Source: Sphingobacterium hungaricum
GTDB lineage: Bacteria > Bacteroidota > Bacteroidia > Sphingobacteriales > Sphingobacteriaceae
DNA: 64,000 bases
Assembly (NCBI RefSeq): GCF_015210005.1
Contig: NZ_MU158698.1
Span: 2,463,337-2,527,336 of the forward strand
Direction of reading: 5' to 3'
Under the pieces are notes generated by a model that did no database searches, was not told where the DNA came from, and was given only the letters and a program-made list of their open reading frames with translations. Each line of letters opens with the position of its first letter. Position 1 is the stretch's first letter. Positions 28,965 to 38,123 of this stretch are shown one piece after another. A program made the position numbers and the translations under genes.

Positions 28965-29090
28965 ACTAAAATTAACAAAGATGTAATAGGTTTGTTTAGT
29001 TGATGAGGCGGTTAGAACAAATTACTCTATTCGAATTACTCTTTTAGATAAAGAAATTGATTTTATGATGAAGGTTTTCCCAGTATTATT

Positions 29091-29945
29091 TTACCCCCAA
29101 TTCCTATATTCCATAGGTGTCTTACCTGTGATTTTCTTAAAAGCTTTATGAAAGCTCACGAAATTATTAAATCCGCAATCAAAACTCATTTCTTTAATCG
29201 AAACCGAACTTTCTTTTAATTGTTTGCAAGCCGTAGCGATGCGGATTTCGGTTAAGAATTCCAATAAGGTTTTTCCAGTTTTGACTTTGAAATAGCGACA
29301 AAACGAATTGGGTGTCATGCCAGCTTCTGTAGCAAGGTCATTTAATTTAATCGGGTTTTTATAAGATACACGAATGTAATCCATAATCTTATTCATGCGA
29401 TCGTAATCGTCCAGCTGATTCAGAAATGCATAATTTTCGCTGACGAGTACATCCATCGAAAGATCAGAAGCACAATAATCCAGAATATCCAATAAAGCCG
29501 TAACTTGTTTAATCCCTTTATAGTCAAATAAATTTTCAAAAAACTTCCGGATGGTCTTATCTGTTCGCCGAAACAACAACCCTTTTTTCGCATGTTGCAA
29601 TAAGTTGGAAATGGATTGGCATTCAGACAACTGAAGAAACGAATCACCGCAAAAGTTTGGCAAAAAATGGATGACGTTGATGTCCGCTTTGCTCTCTTCA
29701 TCCAGCACATATTCTTCATCGAATAACCAATAATGGGGTAGGTTGCTTCCGATCAGAAAAACATCCCCATTGGAAAATTCTCGGATGCAATCTCCTATAA
29801 ATACGGTGCCCGAACCCTTGTTGATTTGTATAAACTCGATTTCCTCATGGTAATGCCAAATGTTGTGGTATTGAGGTCTCGTGTCATGCCTTCGGGTATA
29901 GATTTGTTTGGAAGCGTGAGAATGGCTTAATCGCTGAATCTGCAT
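29091..29945 (-). CDS. AraC-family regulator, probable fucose-locus activator
   Basis: 284 residues. The N-terminal cupin-type sensor (HNIWHYHEEIEFIQINKGSGTVFIGD) is followed by a C-terminal AraC domain with two HTH motifs, IKLNDLATEAGMTPNSFCRYFKVKTGKTLLEFL and SIKEMSFDCGFNNFVSFHKAFKKITGKTPMEYR. It is divergent from fucP, 142 bp apart, and a 13-bp direct repeat with 21-bp spacing lies in between, so it most likely controls the fucose genes in response to fucose or an intermediate. The ligand is inference. Confidence 0.88.
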   Translation of the reverse strand: MQIQRLSHSHASKQIYTRRHDTRPQYHNIWHYHEEIEFIQINKGSGTVFIGDCIREFSNGDVFLIGSNLPHYWLFDEEYVLDEESKADINVIHFLPNFCGDSFLQLSECQSISNLLQHAKKGLLFRRTDKTIRKFFENLFDYKGIKQVTALLDILDYCASDLSMDVLVSENYAFLNQLDDYDRMNKIMDYIRVSYKNPIKLNDLATEAGMTPNSFCRYFKVKTGKTLLEFLTEIRIATACKQLKESSVSIKEMSFDCGFNNFVSFHKAFKKITGKTPMEYRNWG

Positions 29946-29993
29946 CTGTACTTACATATTTATTCTAATCGTTAGATAAAAGTACAAATTATA

Positions 29994-30027
29994 AGGTAAA
30001 ATAGTTTACTACTTAGGTAAAATAGTT
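29994..30027. promoter_or_regulatory. Direct-repeat operator for the AraC regulator
   Basis: AGGTAAAATAGTT occurs at 29994-30006 and again at 30015-30027, offset 21 bp, two turns of the helix. AraC-family dimers usually bind such tandem half-sites. The site is upstream of fucP and of the divergent araC-like gene. Confidence 0.6.
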
Positions 30028-30087
30028 CAATCCTTGCGTCAAAAATCTTGTTAATTTTAACCTAACAATTATAAGCATGTACAATTT

Positions 30088-31347
30088 ATGACACAAACAA
30101 AAAGCTATACGATGGCGATTGTATTGATTACGTCGTTATTTTTCTTTTGGGGATTTATTCATAATCTAGATCCTATATTGATTCCGCATTTGCGAAATGC
30201 CTTTAGTTTAACAACCTTACAAGCATCTTTAGTCGATTCAGCAGTCTTTATCGCTTATTTTCTTTTGGCCATTCCTGCCGGAATGATCATAAAAAAATAT
30301 GGCTACAAAGCTGGGATTCTAATTGGCTTACTGATTTTTGCCATTGGATGTTTCCTTTTTGTGCCTGCGGCAAATACAATTAGTTATCCGTTTTTCCTTG
30401 CTGCGTTGTTTATCGTTGCGTGTGGCCTGACCATTTTGGAAACGGCTGCAAATCCTTACATGACCGTGTTGGGCGATCCAAAAAAGGCGACCCAACGTTT
30501 GAATTTTGCACAGTCATTTAATGGTTTGGCAGCATTTATTGCACCGATTATCGGGGGAAAATACATATTGACTGAAGAACCGCTTTCTGCAGATCAAATA
30601 GCTGATTTAAGCGAACAGGCTAGAACGGCTTACATTCAGGCTGAAACTGCGGCAGTCAAAGCACCCTATGTGATTCTTGGAGTTATTATTCTGTTGGTCG
30701 CTGTACTGTTTTATTTCACAAGATTGCCAGACATCAAAGACAAGGATGAGAAGCCTCAAGGTGGTTTTTTCCACGCTTGGAAACATAAAAATGTAAAATG
30801 GGCGGTCATTGCACAATTCTTCTATGTCGGCGCTCAAGTTTGCGTGTTGAGCTTTTTAGTGCTGTATGCAACAGATATCGCTGGTATTTCAAATAAAGAT
30901 GCGGGTTGGTATGCCGGAGCTGCAGGATTTGCATTTATGATTGGCCGTTTTATCGGCACATTCTTTATGCAGTACATCAAGCCGTCCAAATTGCTGTTAA
31001 TTTATGCAGTAATCGCAAGTGCATTGACCATTTACGTGATGTTTGGCTCAGGAGTGAATACCTTATATGCCTTGATTGGCATCGCATTCTTTATGTCGAT
31101 TATGTTCCCGACGATTTTTGCGACAGGGGTTGAAGGCATTGGTTCCGACACAAAATCGGCTTCCAGTCTGATCGTGATGGCTATTGTTGGTGGCGCGATT
31201 ATTCCTCCAATTTTAGGTTTGATAGCGGATAAGACCGGCAATCTGCAATTTGGTTATGCAATAGTTTTGCTATGTTTTATCGTGGTGGCAATCTTTGCCA
31301 TAAACACAAAGAACATTGCCGTGGAGAAAACAGAAACTTTACACTAA
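30088..31347 (+). CDS. fucP: L-fucose:H+ symporter
   Basis: 419-residue MFS permease with twelve helices. It has the FucP pattern FFFWGFIHNLDPILIPHLRNAF in helix 1 and the downstream loop, ETAANPYMTVLGDPKKATQRLNFAQSFNG, and the acidic and Asn residues that E. coli FucP uses for proton and sugar binding. It brings L-fucose into the cytoplasm with protons. It is the first gene of the rightward fucose cluster. Confidence 0.93.
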   Translation: MTQTKSYTMAIVLITSLFFFWGFIHNLDPILIPHLRNAFSLTTLQASLVDSAVFIAYFLLAIPAGMIIKKYGYKAGILIGLLIFAIGCFLFVPAANTISYPFFLAALFIVACGLTILETAANPYMTVLGDPKKATQRLNFAQSFNGLAAFIAPIIGGKYILTEEPLSADQIADLSEQARTAYIQAETAAVKAPYVILGVIILLVAVLFYFTRLPDIKDKDEKPQGGFFHAWKHKNVKWAVIAQFFYVGAQVCVLSFLVLYATDIAGISNKDAGWYAGAAGFAFMIGRFIGTFFMQYIKPSKLLLIYAVIASALTIYVMFGSGVNTLYALIGIAFFMSIMFPTIFATGVEGIGSDTKSASSLIVMAIVGGAIIPPILGLIADKTGNLQFGYAIVLLCFIVVAIFAINTKNIAVEKTETLH

Positions 31348-31353
31348 TTAGTA

Positions 31354-31683
31354 ATGAAGAGATATAGTTTAGCATTGGATTTGGTCAATGACCCGGTATT
31401 GATTGCCAAATACGAAGATTATCACCAAGCCATTTGGCCTGAAATCAAACAATCGATTTTGGATGCAGGAGTAGTGAATATGGAAATCTATCGATTTGAA
31501 AACCGGTTGTTTATGATTATGGAGGTGAATGATGAGTTTAGTTTTGAAAAGAAAGGACAGCTTGATGCAGAAAATGAAAAAGTGCAAGAATGGGAGCAGC
31601 TGATGTGGAAATACCAATCGGCGATTCCAGGAGCAAAAGAAGGAGAGAAGTGGGTAATTATGGATAAAATATTTCAGTTATAA
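31354..31683 (+). CDS. L-rhamnose/L-fucose mutarotase (RhaM family)
   Basis: 109-residue dimeric alpha+beta-barrel of the RhaM family: RYSLALDLVNDPVLIAKYEDYHQAIWPEIKQSI with the conserved YxxYH and catalytic His, then NMEIYRFENRLFMIMEV. RhaM members interconvert alpha and beta pyranose anomers of L-rhamnose; in a fucose cluster the same fold probably serves L-fucose. It sits 6 bp after fucP and 1 bp before the dehydratase gene. Confidence 0.85.
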   Translation: MKRYSLALDLVNDPVLIAKYEDYHQAIWPEIKQSILDAGVVNMEIYRFENRLFMIMEVNDEFSFEKKGQLDAENEKVQEWEQLMWKYQSAIPGAKEGEKWVIMDKIFQL

Positions 31684-31684
31684 T

Positions 31685-33349
31685 ATGGATAAGAACAGAC
31701 AGCCTTACGTGTTGATTCATCCGAAAGACAATGTGCTGGTGGCTTTAAGGGATTTGCCGCAAGGCGAAATTATTGATTTTGCGGGATTGCAATTTCCATT
31801 GGCACATGCGGTTGCAGCGAAACATAAGTTTACGATAAATGCCATGCTTAAGGACGACGAAGTGTTGATGTATGGCGTTCTTGTGGGCAAATTAAACTAC
31901 GATTTGCCACAAGGCGAATTGATTACGACCGACAATTTAAGGCATGCAGCTGAAGGTTATCAGCTGGGCGAACGCAAATTAGCATGGGAGAAACCAGATG
32001 TATCCTATTTTTCAAATAAAACATTTAACGGTTTCCATCGGTCAAATGGAACAGTGGGTACTGCCAACCATTGGCTAGTGATTCCGTTAGTATTCTGCGA
32101 AAACAGAAATGTCTTGACGCTGAAGTCGGCGCTGGAAGAGAAATTAGGCTATCAGATTGAATCAAAAGATTATTCCGACAAAGTCGATGAGCTGATTGCC
32201 AAATACCAAAATGGAGCTTCGGTGGATGAATTGTTGCAAGTAGATTTAAGTTCAGCCAAGCAAAACCGTCAATCTAAACGTTTATTTGAGAATGTGGATG
32301 GCGTGAAATTTTTAAACCACGATATGGGTTGTGGCGGAACACGCATGGACTCGGATGCTTTATGTGGCTTGTTAGCGGGTTATATCACGCATCCAAATGT
32401 TGCTGGCGCAACGATTTTAAGTTTGGGATGCCAGCATGCGCAAGCGTCTATCTTGAGAAATGAAATCGCCAAGCGTGACCCTCAATTCGATAAACCGCTG
32501 TATATTTTCGAACAGCAATTTGAAGGAACCGAACAAGAGCTGATGCAGAAAGCAATCAAAGCTACTTTTGCGGGATTAACTATAGCGAATCAACAGACGC
32601 GTCAACCCGCTGCGTTGAATAAATTATGCATTGGTCTGGAATGCGGTGGTTCAGATGGTTTTTCAGGTATTTCAGCGAATCCAGCACTGGGTTATTTGTC
32701 TGATATGTTGGTGACCTTAGGCGGTTCGGTGATTTTGTCCGAATTCCCAGAGCTTTGCGGTGTTGAACAAGAACTGAGCGATCGCTGCATTGACGTGCCT
32801 ACGGCTAATAAATTTATGGAGCTGATGACGACGTACAACGCCAAAGCCGAAGCGGATGGTTCGGGATTTTACATGAATCCATCTCCAGGAAACATCCGTG
32901 ATGGATTGATTACAGATGCGATTAAGTCTGCTGGTGCAGCGAAAAAGGGCGGTACATCGCCCGTTGCAGCGGTAATAGATTATCCGGAATTAGCAAATCA
33001 GCCAGGGCTAAATTTATTGTGTACGCCAGGCAATGATGTAGAAAGTACAACAGCTGAAGTCGCCGCTGGGGCAAATATTGTTTTGTTTACAACAGGACTG
33101 GGAACCCCGACGGGAAATCCCATTACGCCAGTGATTAAGTTGTCAACGAATACCAAAACATTTGAGAAGATGCCGGACATTATCGACATCAATTGCGGAA
33201 CAATTATCGATGGGCAGGAGAGTATTGAAGAAGCCGCGCATCGTATCCTAGACTATGTGATTGAAGTGGCGAGCGGCAACGAATTGCCAAAAGCTGTCCA
33301 ATTGGGTCAAGATGATTTTATTCCTTGGAGACGAGGAGTTTCGCTATAG
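31685..33349 (+). CDS. UxaA-family dehydratase, proposed L-fuconate dehydratase
   Basis: 554 residues. It matches altronate/galactarate dehydratases: an N-terminal SAF-like domain (DNVLVALRDLPQGEIIDF) and a UxaA catalytic domain with DMGCGGTRMDSDAL, LGCQHAQAS, ECGGSDGFSGISANPALG and EFPELCG. UxaA enzymes dehydrate altronate to a 2-keto-3-deoxy acid with a metal ion. Here the substrate predicted from the cluster is L-fuconate. The well-known fuconate dehydratases are enolase-superfamily proteins, so this would be a non-homologous replacement; see the finding. Confidence 0.87.
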   Translation: MDKNRQPYVLIHPKDNVLVALRDLPQGEIIDFAGLQFPLAHAVAAKHKFTINAMLKDDEVLMYGVLVGKLNYDLPQGELITTDNLRHAAEGYQLGERKLAWEKPDVSYFSNKTFNGFHRSNGTVGTANHWLVIPLVFCENRNVLTLKSALEEKLGYQIESKDYSDKVDELIAKYQNGASVDELLQVDLSSAKQNRQSKRLFENVDGVKFLNHDMGCGGTRMDSDALCGLLAGYITHPNVAGATILSLGCQHAQASILRNEIAKRDPQFDKPLYIFEQQFEGTEQELMQKAIKATFAGLTIANQQTRQPAALNKLCIGLECGGSDGFSGISANPALGYLSDMLVTLGGSVILSEFPELCGVEQELSDRCIDVPTANKFMELMTTYNAKAEADGSGFYMNPSPGNIRDGLITDAIKSAGAAKKGGTSPVAAVIDYPELANQPGLNLLCTPGNDVESTTAEVAAGANIVLFTTGLGTPTGNPITPVIKLSTNTKTFEKMPDIIDINCGTIIDGQESIEEAAHRILDYVIEVASGNELPKAVQLGQDDFIPWRRGVSL

Positions 33350-33373
33350 CATTATAAACTAAAACCTTCCAAT

Positions 33374-34681
33374 ATGAAACAGTTATTAATTATCTTTCTG
33401 CTTTTACAAAGTTTTTTTCTGAGCCATGCGCAAGAAAAATACGTTCCTTCGCAAGCAAATATCGAAAACAGAGCTTGGTTTGAAGCCTCTCGTTTTGGCG
33501 TGTTTATCCACTGGGGTGTATATAGTATTTTAGGGGATGGCGAATGGGTGATGAACAACCAGAACTTTGCGCTGGATGAATACAGTTTGTTGCCGAGCTT
33601 TTTTAATCCGATTGATTTTGATGCAAAGCAATGGGCGAAATTGTTCAAGCAGTCCGGTGCAAAATACATTACGTTTACTTCGCGCCACCATGATGGATTT
33701 TCGATGTGGAATTCAAAAGCATCTGAATACAATATCGTTAAAGCAACGCCTTTTAAACGGGATATCGTGAAAGAACTTGTCGAAGCTTGCCGGGCAGAAG
33801 ATATTAAGATCATGTTTTATTATTCCTTATTGGACTGGAAACGCGACGATTACTTGCCTACAGGTAAAGTCGGAAAAGGAATCGTTGGACGGGATTCGAC
33901 TAAAGGGAACTGGGATTCTTACATTGGCTTTATGAAAAGCCAGTTAACCGAGTTGCTGACCGATTACGGACGTATTGATGGGATTTGGTTTGACGGGCAT
34001 TGGGATAAGCCCGACGAAGATTGGCATTACAAGGAAATCTATGGATTGATCCATCAGTTGCAACCGCAATGTTTGATTGGAAACAACCACCATATCGCAC
34101 CCATCGACGGAGAAGATTTCCAGATGTTCGAACGCGATCTTCCTGGGGAAAATAAAACTGGGTTTGGAACGTCCGCAGATGATGTTGGGCATCTTCCAAA
34201 AGAAGTCTGCGGAACGATCGCTGGATCTTGGGGTTTTGATATCAAGGATCGCCATCAGAAGACTTTTAAAGAAGTTCTGCATTACTTGGTCAAAGCAGCT
34301 GGTTACGATGCCAATTTGCTGTTGAATGTCGGTCCCATGCCGAACGGTCAAATTCAAGGTTATCAGCAAGATCGTCTAAAGGAATTGGGCGCTTGGCTGT
34401 CAACCTACGGAGAAACTATTTATAATACGCGCGGAGGATTTGTTGCGCCGCATGAAGATTATGCATTAACAAAAAACACAAAAAATACCTTTATTCACGT
34501 GTTGAATGGAAAATCGGGTACATTGACAATCAAAGGCTTTGCTCCCAAAGTCAAATCGCTTGTCACTTTTGCGGGCAATCAAAAGATTAGCTTTACGCAA
34601 ACGGATGAGGGATTGCAATTGGAAATACCTGATAATGCAATCAATGCGGATGATTTGGTTCTAAAATTAACAGAAAAATAA
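33374..34681 (+). CDS. Alpha-L-fucosidase (GH29)
   Basis: 435 residues with a signal peptide (MKQLLIIFLLLQSFFLSHAQ). The GH29 barrel has RFGVFIHWGVYSILGDGEW, GAKYITFTSRHHDGFSMW, and the catalytic nucleophile Asp207 in IDGIWFDGHWD. A C-terminal beta-sandwich follows (INADDLVLKLTEK at the end). It releases L-fucose from glycans outside the cytoplasm, feeding FucP. The stop TAA overlaps the next start by one base (TAATG). Confidence 0.93.
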   Translation: MKQLLIIFLLLQSFFLSHAQEKYVPSQANIENRAWFEASRFGVFIHWGVYSILGDGEWVMNNQNFALDEYSLLPSFFNPIDFDAKQWAKLFKQSGAKYITFTSRHHDGFSMWNSKASEYNIVKATPFKRDIVKELVEACRAEDIKIMFYYSLLDWKRDDYLPTGKVGKGIVGRDSTKGNWDSYIGFMKSQLTELLTDYGRIDGIWFDGHWDKPDEDWHYKEIYGLIHQLQPQCLIGNNHHIAPIDGEDFQMFERDLPGENKTGFGTSADDVGHLPKEVCGTIAGSWGFDIKDRHQKTFKEVLHYLVKAAGYDANLLLNVGPMPNGQIQGYQQDRLKELGAWLSTYGETIYNTRGGFVAPHEDYALTKNTKNTFIHVLNGKSGTLTIKGFAPKVKSLVTFAGNQKISFTQTDEGLQLEIPDNAINADDLVLKLTEK

Positions 34682-35445
34682 TGTCAAAATTAAGCGGTAA
34701 AGTAGCGGTTGTTACAGGCGGAGGAAGTGGGATTGGCGAAGCCATCAGTAAATTATTTGCAGCAGAGGGCGCTGTCGTTCATATTGTGGATCTGAATGTA
34801 GAAGGTGCCAATCAAGTAGCGGAAACAATTGTGGCAACAGGCGGACAAGCCAAAGTTCATGCAGCAAATGTAACCGATCAGCAAGCAATTGTTCAAATTG
34901 CAAACGAAATCGGAAAGATTGATGTCCTAGTCAATAATGCCGGGATCGCCCATGTTGGGAATCTAGAAAATTGCGCAGCAGATGATTTTGATCGGGTGCT
35001 GAATGTCAATGTGAAAGGGGCTTACAATACGTTGTTTGCAGTAGTTCCACGGATGAAAGCAAATGGCGGTGGCGCGATCTTAAATTTAGCATCGATTGCT
35101 GCATGGGTCGGTATCGCCGATCGTTTTGCGTATTCAACAAGCAAGGGCGCTATTTTTGCGATGACTTTATCTGTGGCACGCGATTATCTGAACGATAATA
35201 TCCGTTGCAATAGCATTTCTCCAGCGCGTGTGCATACGCCATTTGTCGATGGTTTTATCGCTAAAAACTATCCGGGTAAAGAAAGCGAGATGTTCAAAAA
35301 ATTATCACAGTCGCAGCCCATTGGCCGTATGGCAAAGCCAGAAGAAATTGCTAAGTTAGCTTTGTTTTTATGTTCGGATGATGCCGGATTTATTACGGGG
35401 AATGATTACCCCATCGATGGTGGATTTATAAAATTGAATAATTAA
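34681..35445 (+). CDS. SDR, proposed 2-keto-3-deoxy-L-fuconate dehydrogenase
   Basis: 254-residue classical SDR. It has TGGGSGIG for NAD binding, NNAG, a catalytic Ser in LASIAAW and a normal YSTSK catalytic motif. Because the FAH-family hydrolase follows after 15 bp, its best role is oxidation of 2-keto-3-deoxy-L-fuconate to the 2,4-diketo compound. Substrate assignment rests on gene order, not on sequence alone. Confidence 0.82.
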   Translation: MSKLSGKVAVVTGGGSGIGEAISKLFAAEGAVVHIVDLNVEGANQVAETIVATGGQAKVHAANVTDQQAIVQIANEIGKIDVLVNNAGIAHVGNLENCAADDFDRVLNVNVKGAYNTLFAVVPRMKANGGGAILNLASIAAWVGIADRFAYSTSKGAIFAMTLSVARDYLNDNIRCNSISPARVHTPFVDGFIAKNYPGKESEMFKKLSQSQPIGRMAKPEEIAKLALFLCSDDAGFITGNDYPIDGGFIKLNN

Positions 35446-35460
35446 GTTTAAAAAATAGAT

Positions 35461-36318
35461 ATGAAATTAATACGTTACGGTGAAGTTGGCGGTGAAGAAA
35501 TAGGTGTTCAGATCGATGGCATCAATTATAGTGTGGCTTCGTTTGGTGGAGATTATAACGAGGCGTTTTTTGCCGAAGATGGTTTGGCTCGATTAGAACA
35601 ATTTGTCAAAGACAATGAAGGCAAATTGATTGAATTGCCTGCGGATATCCGCTTGGGCGCACCATTTACTCGTCCATCTAAAATCGTTTGTATTGGCTTA
35701 AATTACAAAGATCATGCAGAAGAAACGGGAGCTAAAATTCCTGCCGAACCGATTATCTTTATGAAATCCAGCACATCGCTGGTAGGGCCGAATGACCAGA
35801 TTATGATTCCCAGAAATTCAACAAAAACAGATTGGGAAGTAGAATTAGGAATTGTGATCGGAAAGAAAGCATCCTATGTCGAAGAAGCTGAAGCATTGGA
35901 TTTTGTAGCAGGTTATGTATTGCACAATGATGTTTCCGAACGCGAATACCAGTTGGAACGTGGCGGAACTTGGGATAAGGGAAAAGGATGCGACACCTTT
36001 GCGCCGATGGGCCCATTTTTGGCGACGAAAGATGAATTTGAAGATATTCACAACATTAAGCTTTGGCTAAAAGTGAATGGAAAAACTTTCCAGAGCGGAA
36101 ATACAAGCAACTTGATTTTCTCTGTGCCATTTGTTGTGGCTTATGTTTCCCAATTTATGACCTTATTGCCAGGCGATGTGATTTCTACAGGAACACCTGC
36201 AGGTGTAGGGTTGGGATTTGATCCCCCAATTTATTTAAAACCTGGCGATGTAGTCGAATTAGGAGCAGATGGTTTGGGCGAAGCAAGACAGGAAGTGGTA
36301 AGTTTTAAATCCCACTAA
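35461..36318 (+). CDS. FAH-family hydrolase, proposed 2,4-diketo-3-deoxy-L-fuconate hydrolase
   Basis: 285 residues of the fumarylacetoacetate hydrolase fold. Metal-binding and catalytic motifs are SKIVCIGLNYKDHAEETGAKIP, DWEVELGIVIG, GYVLHNDVSEREYQ and DVISTGTPAGVGLGF. In the non-phosphorylated fucose route this enzyme splits the diketo acid to pyruvate and lactate. The preceding SDR and the lactonase and dehydrogenase downstream support that role. Confidence 0.85.
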   Translation: MKLIRYGEVGGEEIGVQIDGINYSVASFGGDYNEAFFAEDGLARLEQFVKDNEGKLIELPADIRLGAPFTRPSKIVCIGLNYKDHAEETGAKIPAEPIIFMKSSTSLVGPNDQIMIPRNSTKTDWEVELGIVIGKKASYVEEAEALDFVAGYVLHNDVSEREYQLERGGTWDKGKGCDTFAPMGPFLATKDEFEDIHNIKLWLKVNGKTFQSGNTSNLIFSVPFVVAYVSQFMTLLPGDVISTGTPAGVGLGFDPPIYLKPGDVVELGADGLGEARQEVVSFKSH

Positions 36319-36490
36319 GTCCCCCTAGCCCCCGAAGGGGGAACTATGATGGAAAGAGAACATAGCCCTAATTTCGGATTACGCTATCAGTGATTGGGAA
36401 AAATGCATCGATAGAAATTTGAATTAAATATTCTATTTAAAAAAATAATATCAATCCTTGTTTCCCCCTTTGGGGGATAAGGGGTATAAT
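36317..36490. repeat. CCCCCGAAGGGGG-type repeat pair
   Basis: Two hairpin-forming copies lie between the FAH and lactonase genes: TCCCCCTAGCCCCCGAAGGG (from about 36320) and TTTCCCCCTTTGGGGGATAA (from about 36466). They belong to the family at 9421-9925 and split the fucose operon. Confidence 0.65.
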
Positions 36491-36500
36491 AATTAACCAT

Positions 36501-37328
36501 ATGCGAATAGATGCTCATCAACATTTTTGGATATACGATGCGGTAAAAGATGCATGGATTACAGATGAAATGGCTGTATTGCAACGCAACTTTATGCCGA
36601 CGGATCTTGCACCCGTTTTAAAAGCCAATCAGATAGACGGCGTAATCGCTGTGCAAGCTGACCAATCGCTTCAGGAGACACAGTTTCTAGTCGATCTATC
36701 GACCATGTACGCGATGATTAAAGCGGTAGTCGGATGGGTTGATCTGCAATCGCCTACGCTGCATGAACAACTGAATCATTTCAGGCAATTTCCGATTATC
36801 AAAGGCTTCCGGCATATCGTTGAAGCAGAATCTGATCCCGATTTCTTGCTTCGTGATGCGGTGCAGGGAGGCATCGAAAAGCTAACGGAGTATGGCTATA
36901 CCTATGATTTATTGGTCAAACCTATTCATTATCCAGCGGCATTATCCTGTGTTCGCAACAATCCCGAACAGCAGTTTATTTTAGATCATATGGCGAAGCC
37001 AAATATCAAAGATAAAGCATTTGAAGATTGGGCGCAGTTTATCGATGAATTGGGTCGTCTGCCAAATGTCGCCTGCAAGATTTCTGGACTAGCGACAGAA
37101 TCAGATTGGGAAAATTGGGAATTGGTAGATTTTGCGCCGTACATACAGCATGCAGTTCGCAGTTTTGGAAAGGACCGTTTGTTATTCGGCTCTGATTGGC
37201 CGGTCTGCTATTTGGCTGCCAGTTATGAAGAAGTGATAGCGATTGTAGAGAATAATTTGGTGGATTTTACTTCAGCGGAGCTGAATGGATTTTGGGGAGA
37301 GAATGCAAAGCGCATTTATAAATTTTAA
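36501..37328 (+). CDS. Amidohydrolase family, proposed L-fuconolactonase
   Basis: 275-residue amidohydrolase_2 protein. The metal-binding DAHQHFWIY starts the barrel; ILDHMAKPNIKD, CKISGLATES and LLFGSDWPVC hold the later His and Asp positions. Such enzymes hydrolyse L-fucono-1,5/1,4-lactone to L-fuconate. It is followed after 6 bp by the fucose dehydrogenase. The substrate is inferred from the cluster and family. Confidence 0.85.
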   Translation: MRIDAHQHFWIYDAVKDAWITDEMAVLQRNFMPTDLAPVLKANQIDGVIAVQADQSLQETQFLVDLSTMYAMIKAVVGWVDLQSPTLHEQLNHFRQFPIIKGFRHIVEAESDPDFLLRDAVQGGIEKLTEYGYTYDLLVKPIHYPAALSCVRNNPEQQFILDHMAKPNIKDKAFEDWAQFIDELGRLPNVACKISGLATESDWENWELVDFAPYIQHAVRSFGKDRLLFGSDWPVCYLAASYEEVIAIVENNLVDFTSAELNGFWGENAKRIYKF

Positions 37329-37334
37329 AAGAAA

Positions 37335-38123
37335 ATGGATTTAAATCTAAGAGATAAAGTCATTGTAGTAACCGGAGCGGCGAAAGGAATAGGCCGTGGT
37401 ATTGTGCATGCTTTGGCAAAAGAAGGAGCGATTCCGGTCATTGTCGGCCGTACGCAAGCAGATAACCTGATCATACAGCAGGAAGTAGAAGCTTTGGGGG
37501 CCACAGCATTTGCTGTCGAAGCCGAATTATCGGATCCGAAAGCATGCGAAGAAGCTGTAAAAGCCGTCATCCAGAAGTACAATCGAATTGATGGTTTGGT
37601 CAATAATGCAGGAGTTAATGATGGCGTCGGTCTGGCATCTGGTAGCTACGAAGGCTTTGTTGCATCTCTGCATAAAAACTTAATCCATTATTACTTAATG
37701 GCACATTATGCCTTGGATGAACTTAAAAAATCCAAAGGCCCAATCTTAAATATTTCCTCGAAAACTGCCGAAACGGGGCAGGGGAATACCTCCGCATACG
37801 CTGCATCCAATGGCGGAAGAAATGCGCTTACGCGCGAGTGGGCCGTAGAATTATTGCCTTTTGATATCCGCGTCAATGCGATTGTCGTTGCCGAAGCGTC
37901 CACGCCTCAATACGATAACTGGATCAAGACGCTCGATAATCCGGAAGAAACCCTAAAGAAAATCACCGACCGCATCCCTTTTCAAAACCGAATGACGACT
38001 TCCGAGGAAATCGCCAATACCGCTGTCTTTCTTCTTTCCGACAGATCCAGCCATACCACCGGACAGCTAATCCATATCGATGGCGGTTATGTGCATTTGG
38101 ATCGATCGCTGATTAAGGAGTGA
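37335..38123 (+). CDS. SDR, proposed L-fucose dehydrogenase, catalytic Lys replaced
   Basis: 262 residues. It closely resembles bacterial L-fucose dehydrogenases: NNAGVNDGVGLASG, FVASLHKNLIHYYLMAHYALDEL, ISSKTAETGQGNTSAYAAS and ALTREWAVELLPFDIRVNAI. It would oxidise L-fucose to the lactone with NAD(P). The catalytic Ser (142) and Tyr155 are present, but the usual Lys of YxxxK is Asn159 (AAT at 37809-37811). The first steps of the route therefore sit at the 3' end of the cluster. Confidence 0.85.
   Translation: MDLNLRDKVIVVTGAAKGIGRGIVHALAKEGAIPVIVGRTQADNLIIQQEVEALGATAFAVEAELSDPKACEEAVKAVIQKYNRIDGLVNNAGVNDGVGLASGSYEGFVASLHKNLIHYYLMAHYALDELKKSKGPILNISSKTAETGQGNTSAYAASNGGRNALTREWAVELLPFDIRVNAIVVAEASTPQYDNWIKTLDNPEETLKKITDRIPFQNRMTTSEEIANTAVFLLSDRSSHTTGQLIHIDGGYVHLDRSLIKE

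Noticed and set aside
36387..36584. A 65-codon minus-strand ORF between fucose genes
   Set aside because: It spans the CCCCC repeat and the start of the lactonase gene and has no family.
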